The notes under the pieces were generated by a model that worked only from the letters and a program-made list of their open reading frames with translations, was not told where the DNA came from and ran no database searches. Below are positions 1-9,637 of a stretch of 64,000 nucleotides of DNA, in pieces. Within the stretch, counting starts at the first letter, position 1. Every line of letters starts with the position of its first letter. Made by a program: the position numbers and the translations under genes. Source of the stretch: Ehretia macrophylla (lineage: Eukaryota; Streptophyta; Magnoliopsida; Boraginales; Ehretiaceae); NCBI GenBank assembly GCA_037974665.1, contig CM075783.1, forward strand, positions 7,118,762 through 7,182,761, in the 5' to 3' direction.

Positions 1-759
1 ACTATCCGGCGTATCCGACCGGAGTTGCAATCGTCAACGCAGCAGCAGCACGCAAGCTCCTCTCGAACTGCTTCAAGCACTAGCCCATCAAGTGACACCA
101 ATTTCAGTATTCCCACTTTGCGGCCAAGAGTAGCCATGCCTCCACTCCCAAGATCATCCATGCCTTCAGCAGCTGCTGATCCTGATCATCCTCACGTTTT
201 GTGCCTGGATGTTCAGCAACATAACTTGGAACTTCAGCTTTTACCATCATCAACTCCATATCGGCGTCCCTTATCTACTAGTGATGACAACCATGCAACC
301 CATTTGAAATTATCGATTGGATCGTGTAGCCAAGACCAACAAACAAGTGAACCACCTTGCCCTACAACAAATGTTACGCAGATCTCAATATTACCTGAAG
401 CAAGATTAGATGTATCGAGGCTGAAAGAAGGGGTACATCAAGTTGAGCATCTAAATCTCGCCATGACAGAAAAGGCTTATGCTGAAGAGGCTAGAAGGCA
501 AGCCAAGAGGCAACTAGAATTAGCAGAATTGGATTTTGTCAATGCCAAAAGAATTAGGCAACAAGCACATGTTGAACTAGAAAAGGCTCAACTTTTGAAA
601 GAGCAAGCTACAAGGAAGATTAATGCTACTATCATGGAGATCACTTGCCATGCTTGCAAGCAACAGTACCAAACAGCAACACCTGCAATTCCTGCTGATG
701 AGACTTCACTTGCTACTAGTTATATGTCTTCAGCCACCACAGAAGCTGAAGGAGAGTAG
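1..759 (+). CDS. IDD15-like: C-terminal part of an IDD14/15/16 (SGR5-like) C2H2 zinc-finger transcription factor
   Basis: The frame is open from base 1 to a TAG at 757-759 (252 codons), so the start and the N-terminal zinc-finger ID domain lie upstream of the window. What remains looks like the last exon. Visible parts, counted in codons from base 1: a Ser/Pro/Gln-rich linker (1-75), two LxL-type motifs, LELQLLPSS (about 76-84) and LKLSIGS (about 102-108), then a charged Ala/Glu/Lys/Arg-rich helix (about 140-213; AKRIRQQAHVELEKAQLL within it) ending in MEITCHACKQQYQ. This helix and its CxxC end are typical of the IDD14/15/16 clade, which acts in the nucleus in shoot gravitropism, auxin-related growth and starch responses. 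LxL motifs can act as EAR-like repression motifs; that role here is inferred. No break is seen. The clade is well supported; which of the three paralogues it matches cannot be told. Confidence 0.9.
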   Translation, partial: TIRRIRPELQSSTQQQHASSSRTASSTSPSSDTNFSIPTLRPRVAMPPLPRSSMPSAAADPDHPHVLCLDVQQHNLELQLLPSSTPYRRPLSTSDDNHATHLKLSIGSCSQDQQTSEPPCPTTNVTQISILPEARLDVSRLKEGVHQVEHLNLAMTEKAYAEEARRQAKRQLELAELDFVNAKRIRQQAHVELEKAQLLKEQATRKINATIMEITCHACKQQYQTATPAIPADETSLATSYMSSATTEAEGE

Positions 760-1121
760 TAAAAACTGGTACCAATTATGCTAACGGTTGCTTTGGGATG
801 ATGGTTTATCACTTGGTTTTTCCTACGTGCATAAAAGTTTTATTCGTTAGTTCATAGGTGGTGGTGTTGTGTGTTAATTTGTTTCTTTTACATATTTGTC
901 ATGTGTTCAGTACGTTGTTTGATAGAAGATATTGACCATATGATACATTTATTTTATCATTTCTACAATATATCTTTAGTTTTTATCCTCATCTTTTTCG
1001 GCTCTTATTCAAAGAGAAAAGATCACGAAAAGGAATAAAGATGCGAAAGAGGCATCTAGGTATATCGTGGAGATTCGCATTATCACTGGCTTTATGTTGG
1101 TTGCTTTAGATGTTAACTATA
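760..1121 (+). other. 3' UTR and downstream flank of the IDD gene
   Basis: AT-rich non-coding sequence follows the stop. A canonical AATAAA lies at 1034-1039, about 275 bases after the stop, and is a plausible poly(A) signal. No other gene is visible before the MITE begins. Confidence 0.4.
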
Positions 1122-1123
1122 TA

Positions 1124-1598
1124 CTCCCTCCGCCTCACTTCTTCACTTATCCCATATTATAGTTTACACTCCTTTTTGAACGCATAGTTAATTCATTGAT
1201 TTCTTTGATATGCCCCAATTTATTTATTTTTTGATAATGTGAAAATTCAGTTGGTGGAGTCCGATTATCTCCTAGTGAACTTTCGGATGTAGTGGTACGT
1301 CCTCAATACATTTACTAGTTCAGTCAAGACTACCCAGAACAGGAGGTGTGAACCAAATCCAAAAACATACCGCATTCGAGACACGCTCTTACCACTGGAC
1401 TATCCTTGGGGAACTAATATGCCCCTATTTAATGTGTGCTTTTATCAGCAATTATACCATTAATCAATTGTAATTGGAGTAATTAATATAAATGGAGGGG
1501 TATAATAGGAAACACCAAGTAAAATTTATTGTTTTAGTTATATTAATTACATTTGTTGTGAAAATGAAAGTAAGCCAATTTTTTTGGGACAAAGAGAG
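1124..1598. mobile_element. Stowaway-like (Tc1/mariner) MITE, enlarged by a nested SINE
   Basis: The left end reads CTCCCTCCG with a TATCCCA motif inside. The right end, read on the other strand, gives CTCTCTTTGTCCCA. This is the classic imperfect Stowaway terminal inverted repeat. TA dinucleotides flank both ends (1122-1123 and 1599-1600), the expected Stowaway target duplication. There is no coding capacity. About 194 bases of the length come from the SINE at 1223-1416, so the original element was near 280 bp, a normal MITE length. Confidence 0.8.
1223..1416 (-). mobile_element. tRNA-derived SINE inserted in the MITE
   Basis: Read on the minus strand it begins near 1416 with a tRNA-like head. 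A box A-like TAGTCCAGTGGTAAGAGCG is followed about 30 bases later by a box B-like GGTTCACACCTCC, and the copy ends in an A-rich tail (the T-rich run at 1221-1232 on the plus strand). A 15-bp target duplication with one mismatch flanks it (1208-1222 and 1417-1431, ATATGCCCC[A/T]ATTTA). The duplicated target is MITE sequence, so the SINE arrived after the MITE. Confidence 0.85.
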
Positions 1599-1600
1599 TA

Positions 1601-2471
1601 TATGCTAGGCGGCAACTAAATAAAGGAAAAGCTAAAGATTTGAGAAACACATGCACCGTGAATGATTAGTACACTCTCTTTACGAACAAAATTCGAATTA
1701 TTTCGGGTATTAGGCATAATTCTATGGGTGGCAGAATACGTTTCGTTACTAGTGGACCATGGAGAACTGTTTTTTTCAGTAATTATTCTGAAAAATTGCT
1801 TTAAAAAATATGTGAACATATTTATATGTTTTCATGTGTTGTGGAAAATGATGGTTCCTGATTTAGGGATCTGTGTTTGGCATATAAAAATGACACGATA
1901 ATAATTTCAAGAATGTCGCTCCAAACTGTTTAGGAACCAAGTATTGTATGATATTGAGAATAATCTACTTTGAACACATCAAGTAATCCATATGTAAATG
2001 TGTTATTATTATTTCTGAAAGATATTGAAAACCGAAAGGCTCTCTCGTCTTTATAAACCAAGAATAGTTGTCTATCTTGTAAAATTTTATCTTTTCGGTA
2101 ATAAGACTTTAGGAAGGATGGTCGTGAGTGTAATTCCTAATCAGATAAAGTATCCCAAACAGATTAACATACAAAGTGGTCGGTCAATCACCTGTGAGAT
2201 AGTGCTAGTAACAATCAGTCAAGGCTGTTTTTTTTTTTTTTTTCTTTTTTTTTTTCTTTTTTTGCCTTTACAAAGCGCATTAAACTCTATGATGGAAACT
2301 AAAATGAAAATGGTGCCACAAAGTTAGAAAGATTATTTTGACTTATAAAAGGAACAAAAGAAGTGAAAATTAAGGTAAGTTGAAAGCAAAAATGCAGTGA
2401 TATATTTCTTTTCTTATTTATCTCTTCTTTTTAGTTGGCAAACGCATACAAAACGATGTATAAATAACGCA
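1601..2471. other. Intergenic, no gene recognised
   Basis: AT-rich DNA. The open frames here are short and resemble nothing known. A T-rich tract with two interrupting C bases runs from about 2227 to 2263. Confidence 0.4.
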
Positions 2472-2484
2472 AGCTTTGCACTTT

Positions 2485-2756
2485 ATTTATTTATTTTTTT
2501 GTTAATTTGGAAAAACATTCACAGTCAACCAGTCCATGAAATATAGACCGGATTAGCTACTATCAACTGATATTGGAGGGGACACGTCGACATTCTCTCG
2601 TTGGCCTAACGGCTAAATATGAACAAAAATTCCCGCGGTATAGCGGTTCAACCCAAAACATGTAACAAGTTAAAGTATAATATTTAACAGTTGTAGCTAT
2701 ACTCGAACCCAGAACATCTTGTCAAAAGAGTCTGACCACTACCACCGGGGGGGTCC
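2485..2756 (-). mobile_element. tRNA-derived SINE, second copy type
   Basis: On the minus strand the head near 2750 has a box A-like GGTGGTAGTGGTCAG and a box B-like GGGTTCGAGTATAGC. The body ends in an A-rich tail (T-rich run at 2485-2501 on the plus strand). A 13-bp target duplication with one mismatch flanks it: AGCTTTGCACTTT at 2472-2484 and AGCTTCGCACTTT at 2757-2769. Its body does not look like that of the SINE at 1223-1416, so it is probably a different subfamily. Confidence 0.8.
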
Positions 2757-2821
2757 AGCTTCGCACTTTCTTTTAAGCAAAAATCGATAATTATTATTTG
2801 TATCATAATATAGGAAGGGAT

Positions 2822-2842
2822 GGGGGGGGGGGGGGGGGGGGG
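2822..2842. repeat. Uninterrupted run of 21 G
   Basis: Twenty-one consecutive G on the plus strand, followed by an A/T-rich run. Such runs are rare in AT-rich plant DNA and are error-prone in sequencing, so the exact length is doubtful. Confidence 0.9.
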
Positions 2843-3697
2843 ATTTTTTTATTTAAAAAAAAAAAAAACATGAGAAGATTATGAATATTTACGATTTCAT
2901 ACTACTTAGGTGTAAAACTATAAGGGACAAATTAGAATTTACCCAAAAAAGGAATGAGACATAAACAATGCAAGCTTACGACATTGATTTAACAAATATT
3001 AATAGAATTAATTATATAATTGTTTGGTATCATATAAGTTGGAAGAAAGAGACAAGTCTGGGTCAAGGATATTTTCATTACTCATTCTGTTACCTTATGA
3101 ATGATAATGGAATCGCCATGTTTTTCAGTGCCAAAGTTGAAGCGTTACAATCAGGCATTCGTCCCTTTCAAAGAAAGATACACCACGTACTAACAATACA
3201 AACACTCTCTCTCACAGTCACACATTTTTTTTTTTTTTTTTTAAAATCAAAATCAGGATTGGAGCCAAAGCCAACGTCAGTAGCTAGCAGGTACCATGGT
3301 GACCCTTTCATTTATTTAGAAAGACCAAAGAGAACACATTCACTAAAGTTGAAAAGCTATTTTGAAACTCAAAATAAATGATAAATTCAATTAAAACCTT
3401 AGTGTGGTGGTTGCAAGTTCAATTTGTTTCATTCCCCGACCAAAAACCAAAACCCAACACTACACCATGGAGTGCACCTGCAAGGGATTCTATTTACTGC
3501 TATTATGGGACCACGTCTGCTCTGTGATTGCTTCGTAATTTTTAATTAGATTTGGTGAGAGATTATATCTTCCGTCTTCCTACATCACTTTTAACAGTGA
3601 AGGACGTTAGCAGCTAAATTTCAGATCACGTGGGACAACAATAGTTTATCTTAAAGTCATGGGATAAATTTTATATATATATATATATAGAAAAAAA
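2843..3697. other. Intergenic with a possible SINE fragment
   Basis: No gene is recognised. At about 3400-3430 the text TGTGGTGGTTGCAAGTTCAA looks like the box B end of a tRNA-like SINE head, but no tail or target duplication could be set. A (TA)n run lies at about 3672-3689. Confidence 0.3.
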
Positions 3698-3984
3698 TAA
3701 TTTATTGAAATGGTCTCATATTTTTATTTTTTCTGACATTTAAATTTTATATTTTTTATTTTAGATAAAATGATATTTCATTTTTTTTTATGATATCCGT
3801 TAATCGTTATTCTTCATTTAATTAATATTTAATTATAACTCTTCTAATTAACCTTTTTTTAATAGATTTTGCATTCAGGATTAACGGATATTACAAAAAC
3901 AAAAGATAAAATACTATTTTGTCGAAAACAAAATATATAGAATTTAAATATAAAAAAAGATAAATATATGAGATCAATAAATTA
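3698..3984. mobile_element. Fold-back MITE (long inverted repeat)
   Basis: The two arms are long imperfect inverted repeats. The left arm begins TAATTTATTGA and contains TGGTCTCATA. The right arm ends with the complement (TATGAGATCAATAAATTA). Near the centre GATATCCGTTAATC (about 3791-3804) pairs with GATTAACGGATAT near 3879-3891. There is no coding capacity. The superfamily cannot be assigned because no clear target duplication is seen. Confidence 0.65.
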
Positions 3985-4393
3985 CCTTATATAAAGATAC
4001 AATGTATTTTGCCACACATTATCGTGAGGAAGGCAATTGACAGATTAAAAGGACTCTTTCTTTTAGCATATGCGTTTTTATTTTACATGCAATTTTTAGT
4101 TTAATTTACATGTGGCATTAGCTGATATATTATAGTAAAATGGACGCAATTTAATTATGAAATGGGTTGTATGGATCCTTTAGCCAAATGGACGCAATTT
4201 AACGTGAACAAGGCAATTGCCAGAAAAATCCGTGTAGCTTATTCCAAGACGCTGTCCTTTTAAGCTTTGTGAAGCATTCATATTGGATGTAATTGACTAC
4301 CTTTTTCAGGAGTGTACTTGTGTGATTATATTGTACACAGCTGTAGTGTTTTAGAATGTGTTAGATTATTAATCGAGTTGCTGTTAGATTATA
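3985..4393. other. Intergenic with a small diverged duplication
   Basis: The phrase AATGGACGCAATTTAA occurs twice (near 4139 and 4188). CGTGAGGAAGGCAATTG near 4023 resembles CGTGAACAAGGCAATTG near 4203, so a block of about 180 bp may have been duplicated and then diverged. No gene is visible. Confidence 0.35.
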
Positions 4394-7300
4394 TGTTGTA
4401 AAAGCGAATTAATTTTCAAACATAATAATTATATTATTTATTTAATATGGATAATTTATTTAAATTAATATTTAATGTGATTAATTATTTAAATAAAAGT
4501 ATTTAGAATAAATATTTATATATTCTATCCCTAAAGGGTAAATATATGAGTGATAAAATTTATGTTTACAAATATATTCTAAAAGTAGTCCCGATCATAT
4601 AACAAATTAATTGGGCATTAGTTTATTCAGAAAGATTATATTACAATCTACTATCCAAATAATATGATATATTAATTTGGGTGATTAGTCTCATTTCTTA
4701 AAAGTAGATGTATAAATGCTTGTTGAGAACAAGTGACTGGACATGACCGCCAGTACAACGAATTATATGGATTTGTCAATAATTCGTTGTACAGTGTTGT
4801 TAGTCTTTAGACCTTAGATATCATGGTTATCTTGTGTTAGGGATACCATAATCTGCTAGTACAATTAAGCTAGTTCTAATCAAGAATTGGATATTATACT
4901 CAGTGGATCTATTCCGGCATGGGGATAGGTGTGTGTAGATACGAAATCTTTCAATTAGGGATCCTATATGATCTATTAATCAAGTAACTAGAAATCCTTA
5001 GCCAATGTATAGTGAAAGTCGTTCAATGGATTATTCACAAGTTAGCAATTAAATAGATTTAGAAATATGATTGACTAATAGAGTTTGACGACCCTATCAA
5101 TGACTCTGACTCAATCGGGATAAATTTAGATGGAATGAATTGATTGTATGGTAATTACTTATTGAAAGGGTTCGTATACTTACACTTCATCATTAGGTGG
5201 GTAGTTGTGATATACTGCTAAATGTCATTCACGATTTACAAAAATTGAATTAGAAGAATTCTAATTAAATATTAATTTTGTGAAACCCTACTTTTCTATC
5301 TTGTCTCGTTTTGCGTGTTTATTCTCGTTTTGCATGAATTGACCTGTTTATGTGCTATGTGACTTAGAATATGATAATTTTGTTATTAATACTCCTAGAA
5401 CATGCTAAATGTGCATTCATGAAATTTTCATAAAAAACGGAGTCAGAAATTTTATCGTCGACTTTTAGTGAATAGTATTTTCGAAACACGTCCGCTAAAA
5501 TTTTAAAACTGGTCTTTTTAACCCATCTAGACCTAGTCCTCGGACTTTAATAGACCTATGTTTGATTAAAACGGTTTTCAAATCGGCTTAGGAATTTATT
5601 AGGATTTTTACACCGACTTTTGCGAAAATCGAGTTTTAAGCCGACTCGGGTGAAATTCTTTGATTGTAAAACTTCTTGTCATCTAGAAATAAATTATTTG
5701 AGATAATTCAAGTGTTAATTTAATATTTGAGCAAGAAATACTCAAGAAATTAATTAAAAGACTAAAAATACAATTAAAAGACTAATTTAAACTAACTTTG
5801 ACTATTTTTAAATGTTGACTATTATGCATATATCACCAACACACACTCACAAGGCATAAAAACACCCTCAATTTCACACTCATGGCCGAGACACCATAGG
5901 AGAAAAACCAAAGCTTTTCTTCAAAGTTTTCAAAGTAAATTTTCAAAGAAAAAGCTAGTTTTTGTCCATAGAACTTCGTGCCGAGTTGGATTCTGCTTAT
6001 TGGGCACGCATTGCTCGCATATCTAGGCTTATATCGCATCAAATGTGAGAGAAAAATTCTAGATCTCAAAACTCATCTTTTATGTTTTTGCGTAGAATTG
6101 ATTATTGAACCATTAAAATGTTAATATGATGTTAGATTATTGCTCCATGCATGCTAGGGATCATTTATATGTAATCTTACGAGATTTGAACCGTTGTACC
6201 ATAATTATTTATTTTCGGGTATTTAAAGTGGATTAATTTGCTAAATGTTGATTATTTTGAGTTGTGTTGATCGAAATCGATTTCCGTCGATTTGTAAAAC
6301 TTTGTTAATTACGTGGTAGCGCCATTGTAATGCTGAATTTTTGATTGTGAGGTCGATGCTAAAGTCCAGAAATTTCAACCATGACACAGTAGGGTTTTAG
6401 GGTTATTGGGCATGATTTGGATGTGTTTTGGTTGGTTTCCAAGGGGGCTAATGTAGTTGATTGAACGGGTGAGTGATAAAAACTAATTTGGAGTTGTTTG
6501 GATTAGTAGAATGTAAGATATGAATATTTGAAGTTTAGGTTGTCTTTCTTTAAAATGTTAGATTATTCCTTTAGTTGATTGGGTGTGGTTTGAGTGATTG
6601 AATTGTGAGTTGATGATGGGTAAACTAGGGTTTGATTGTGTGTTCAATGCATGTTCGGTTGGATGACCTACTTTGTCATCTTAGTTATTTGTTGTTAAAT
6701 TGATTATTGATGTTATTATGATGATAATACGATTATTGATTGATGATTGATGTCGGGAGATAGGCAGTTCTGCTAGACTGTCCTCCTGTGAATAATTGAT
6801 GTTTATTATTATTGCTGAGTCTTTGATATGTGTGTGTCACCTCTCGAGCAGCATCGGGCTGTCAGGTTGATAACGGCATGACTACTAGAGACTGCCTCCA
6901 GTTCGCATGATGGAGGTGTCATGGAAGGAGAGGTTATTGGGGTACCTCGGGTGTGTGAGTTTATGGGAGTCACAAGAAGGCTGTTATGATCGTGATGGCA
7001 TTTGGAGCTACACCAACTAGTGTATCCTTTATTGAATGGTCATTATAGATTATGTGATGATTGATGTTATTGTGTGTTTACTTGCTCAAAGAATTATTTC
7101 CAAGGAGAATAGTGAATACTGTTAGAGATCTATCAGATCCTCACTAGGCTTATTTTATATAAGCTCACTCTCTATTATTGCATGCTTACAGGTGTTCTTT
7201 CGTAAGACTATAGGTATGTGCCTCCTGAAGAGGAAAATGTGGAAAATGTGCCTTACGTGGATGAGTCTTATGTTCCGGAGTCTTATCCTTGATGTTGTAT

Positions 7301-8290
7301 TGTTTTACTATCTTGTAAATTAACTTAGTAGACTTTTATATGCTTTGTAGTTCATAATGTAAAAGATGTTGAAAAGATAATGAATTAGTTGATGCTATCT
7401 TAGTAGTCTTTCTTTTGTCTATGTATAGGTTCCTAGGTTGGTATCAATATATTTTGCAATGTATATTAAGGTTTATGTATTATGATGGAACAGAGGCGTA
7501 TAACAAAGAATGATTATGGTGTAATATGGTTATGATGCATGTTGTTATTTTATTGAGGAGTTGTTTGTTGTATGGTTTATGGAGTTGATGTATGATGTTC
7601 TAGTGAGGTTGGTTTAGAGCATCGGTATCCTATTTACTGTCGTTATACTGCCGAAATTCCGTTGCGTCCTGACTGATTATAGGAGGGGTCGAGTTGGAGC
7701 GTGACAAATTTGATTAGTATTATTTTGTCGTCAATTAATTATGAATCCAAGAGGTCACACACAAAAGAGATTCATAAATTATTAGCGAGAAAAATAGATT
7801 AAATATTGGAGGGGTCTAATAATATTTAATTGGACTTAAGACTTATAATATTAGAATTTTAGTCCAATCAATTTATCAGTCCAAGTCCAGTATTTAGGAC
7901 TGGCCCAAGAGCTACCCCTAACATGTCCATGTTTCTTATAAATAGGAAATTATGACAGACAAAAAAAGCTAGTACAAATCCTGTGTTTCACAGCAAATCA
8001 ATTTTCTCTAAAAACTCGTAGTGGGGGTTTTTCCTAATTGATAGTTTGGATCTGGTGTGGATACTTTCAGAGGCTTCACAATTAGGGAGCTTTGATTTAA
8101 AAAAATTCTACAACAAATTTGACATCGTAAAAGGTAATCCTGAAATCCTTCTATTCGTATTTTATGTTGATTATTTATGCATGACTATAATCTACATAAT
8201 TAATCATGAATGTGATACATGAGTTTTTATCTTCCACTGCGTTTTATTTAATTAAAAAAATTTTAAATACCATGCACGATTTCTGCACAA
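4394..8290. repeat. AT-rich dispersed repeat split in two by a solo LTR
   Basis: 4394-5278 and 7707 to about 8290 read as two halves of one non-coding repeat. The AATTT at the break is duplicated on either side of the inserted LTR. The start (TGTTGTAAAAGCG) and general composition resemble a long Copia-type LTR, but I could not fix both ends or a flanking duplication, so family and orientation stay open. A TATA-like TATAAATAGG near 7936 is compatible with a plus-strand LTR promoter. Confidence 0.4.
5279..7706 (+). mobile_element. Solo LTR, Ty3/Gypsy-type non-autonomous family (copy A)
   Basis: The copy starts TGTGAAACCC, ends GTGACA and is flanked by a perfect 5-bp duplication AATTT (5274-5278 and 7707-7711). 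No primer site, polypurine tract or internal region adjoins it, so it is a solo LTR left by LTR-LTR recombination. It belongs to the same family as the LTRs at 11028-13523, 18388-20822, 49146-51549 and 54318-56705. A TATA-like TATATAA lies at 7156-7162, an acceptor-like CAG ends at 7191, and an open stretch runs 7215-7292. Confidence 0.9.
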
Positions 8291-8648
8291 AACGACGAAG
8301 AACGAATAACACCTAAATATTATGGAATATAAGAAAAATATAATTTTTGAAAAGCAACATAGTTCAATATTTACTCCGGCTCGGAGCTACTTTTCATTTA
8401 ATTGAAAACCGAGCATTAAGGTGCAAGAAAATAAAACCAAGTAACATAAATATGAAAAGTAGTTGATACTCCGTTAACATAATTAACTCAAGTATTATTT
8501 AATTACTTCTAAAAGAAATATGAAAATATTGCTAGAAATGAATGTTTACCTAAAAAATAAACACGAAATTCAATGCTAACATTTAAGATAACACTTAATT
8601 AAATGTAATTAATTGCCATTAAATGCATGTCGGGTTCGAGGTATCACA
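8291..8648 (-). mobile_element. Possible LTR fragment next to Gypsy gag remains
   Basis: Read on the minus strand this block would start TGTGATACC at about 8648, the usual start of Gypsy LTRs of this type, and it directly abuts the gag remnant. The rest is too diverged to align by eye with the LTR at 9638-15066. Its left edge is arbitrary. Confidence 0.25.
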
Positions 8649-8656
8649 AAGTTAGC

Positions 8657-9040
8657 CTAAGTGACGGGTGTGTCATCACGCTCCCAACAAAGCTTTTCTA
8701 TTCTCCACCATTGTTCTACATCTTCTTCTAACAAGAATACCACGAAGATCACCTTTCTTTCATCACTGTAATCAAGAGCAACATATATCCTTTCAACTTT
8801 TTCCAACCAAGCTTCAGCTTTTTCATCATCGGGTTCACCTAGAAATTTGGGAGGTCCATAGCTTAAGAAATCTTTCAATGTGTTATTATTACCCCCTACC
8901 CCAGTTGCTTGGTTTTCTAGAATCCGACTCATCCTATCCACAACAGTTACCAGCATACTGAACATCTCTCTTCCAAAATCAGCCTGATATATATCACTCG
9001 TTCTTTGAGTCGCAATATTCCTACGAGTGCTAGGCCCTGC
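8657..9040 (-). mobile_element. Gypsy gag remnant (retrotransposon gag domain), broken
   Basis: A minus-strand open stretch includes PPKFLGEPDDEKAEAWLEKV and EEDVEQWW, a clear match in style to the plant Ty3/Gypsy (chromovirus, Tekay/Del-like) gag domain. It is a short fragment; no protease, RT or integrase follows. Together with the primer site at 9623-9634 and the LTR to its right, it forms the 5' end of one minus-strand fossil element. Confidence 0.75.
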
Positions 9041-9622
9041 TATTATTTACGGGTATGAATACATGATGCCACTTACAGTTATATGATGTATATGTATTGT
9101 ATGAGACATGAAAGCATGCCCTATCAATACTCCTAACTTGCATATGTTATGACCATACCTAACACGTGAGTTTCATATAGGCACTAAGCATTTATAGCCT
9201 TTTAAACACATATGATTCACATAACACATTAAACATTAAAGTTCACACATAACACATAAAGGCATATTGAGCAAGTTACACGTAACAATTAAGCACATAA
9301 GTTTCATACAAGCACCGAATAAGTATACTGAGTCACTAGGTCAAACCCCTTAGTCCGCTTCTTATACTACGACTCACTTTAATTCATATAACCAAGGCAA
9401 TTCTTATGTACCAAAGACACTATGGCCAAATTCCTACTCAAGAATCCGCAACCTTCAACTCAATCCTTTAGTTATAATACTGTCAAAGAATCATGATCTT
9501 TAACTTTAGCTAAAGTCATCTATTCACCTTATTACACACTTCATCATAACCAATTCCACCTCAAGGCTTCTACCCACTGACCAGGGGTTCTAAACCCAGC
9601 TTAAGCCTAGCTAACTAGCTAA
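9041..9622 (-). mobile_element. 5' leader of the minus-strand Gypsy element
   Basis: Non-coding sequence between the primer site and the gag remnant. From about 9060 to 9330 it is rich in degenerate CACATAA / TTATGTG words, a pattern shared with the leaders of the elements at 33202-41925 and 49146-56705. Confidence 0.5.
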
Positions 9623-9634
9623 GCTCTCACACCA
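9623..9634 (-). other. Degenerate primer binding site (tRNA-iMet type)
   Basis: Minus strand TGGTGTGAGAGC, close to the usual TGGTATCAGAGC, three bases from the presumed LTR edge at 9638. This sets the element's orientation as minus. Confidence 0.45.
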
Positions 9635-9637
9635 CTC

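Noticed and set aside
8668-8961. Plus-strand 97-residue open frame
   Set aside because: It is the antisense shadow of the Gypsy gag remnant.
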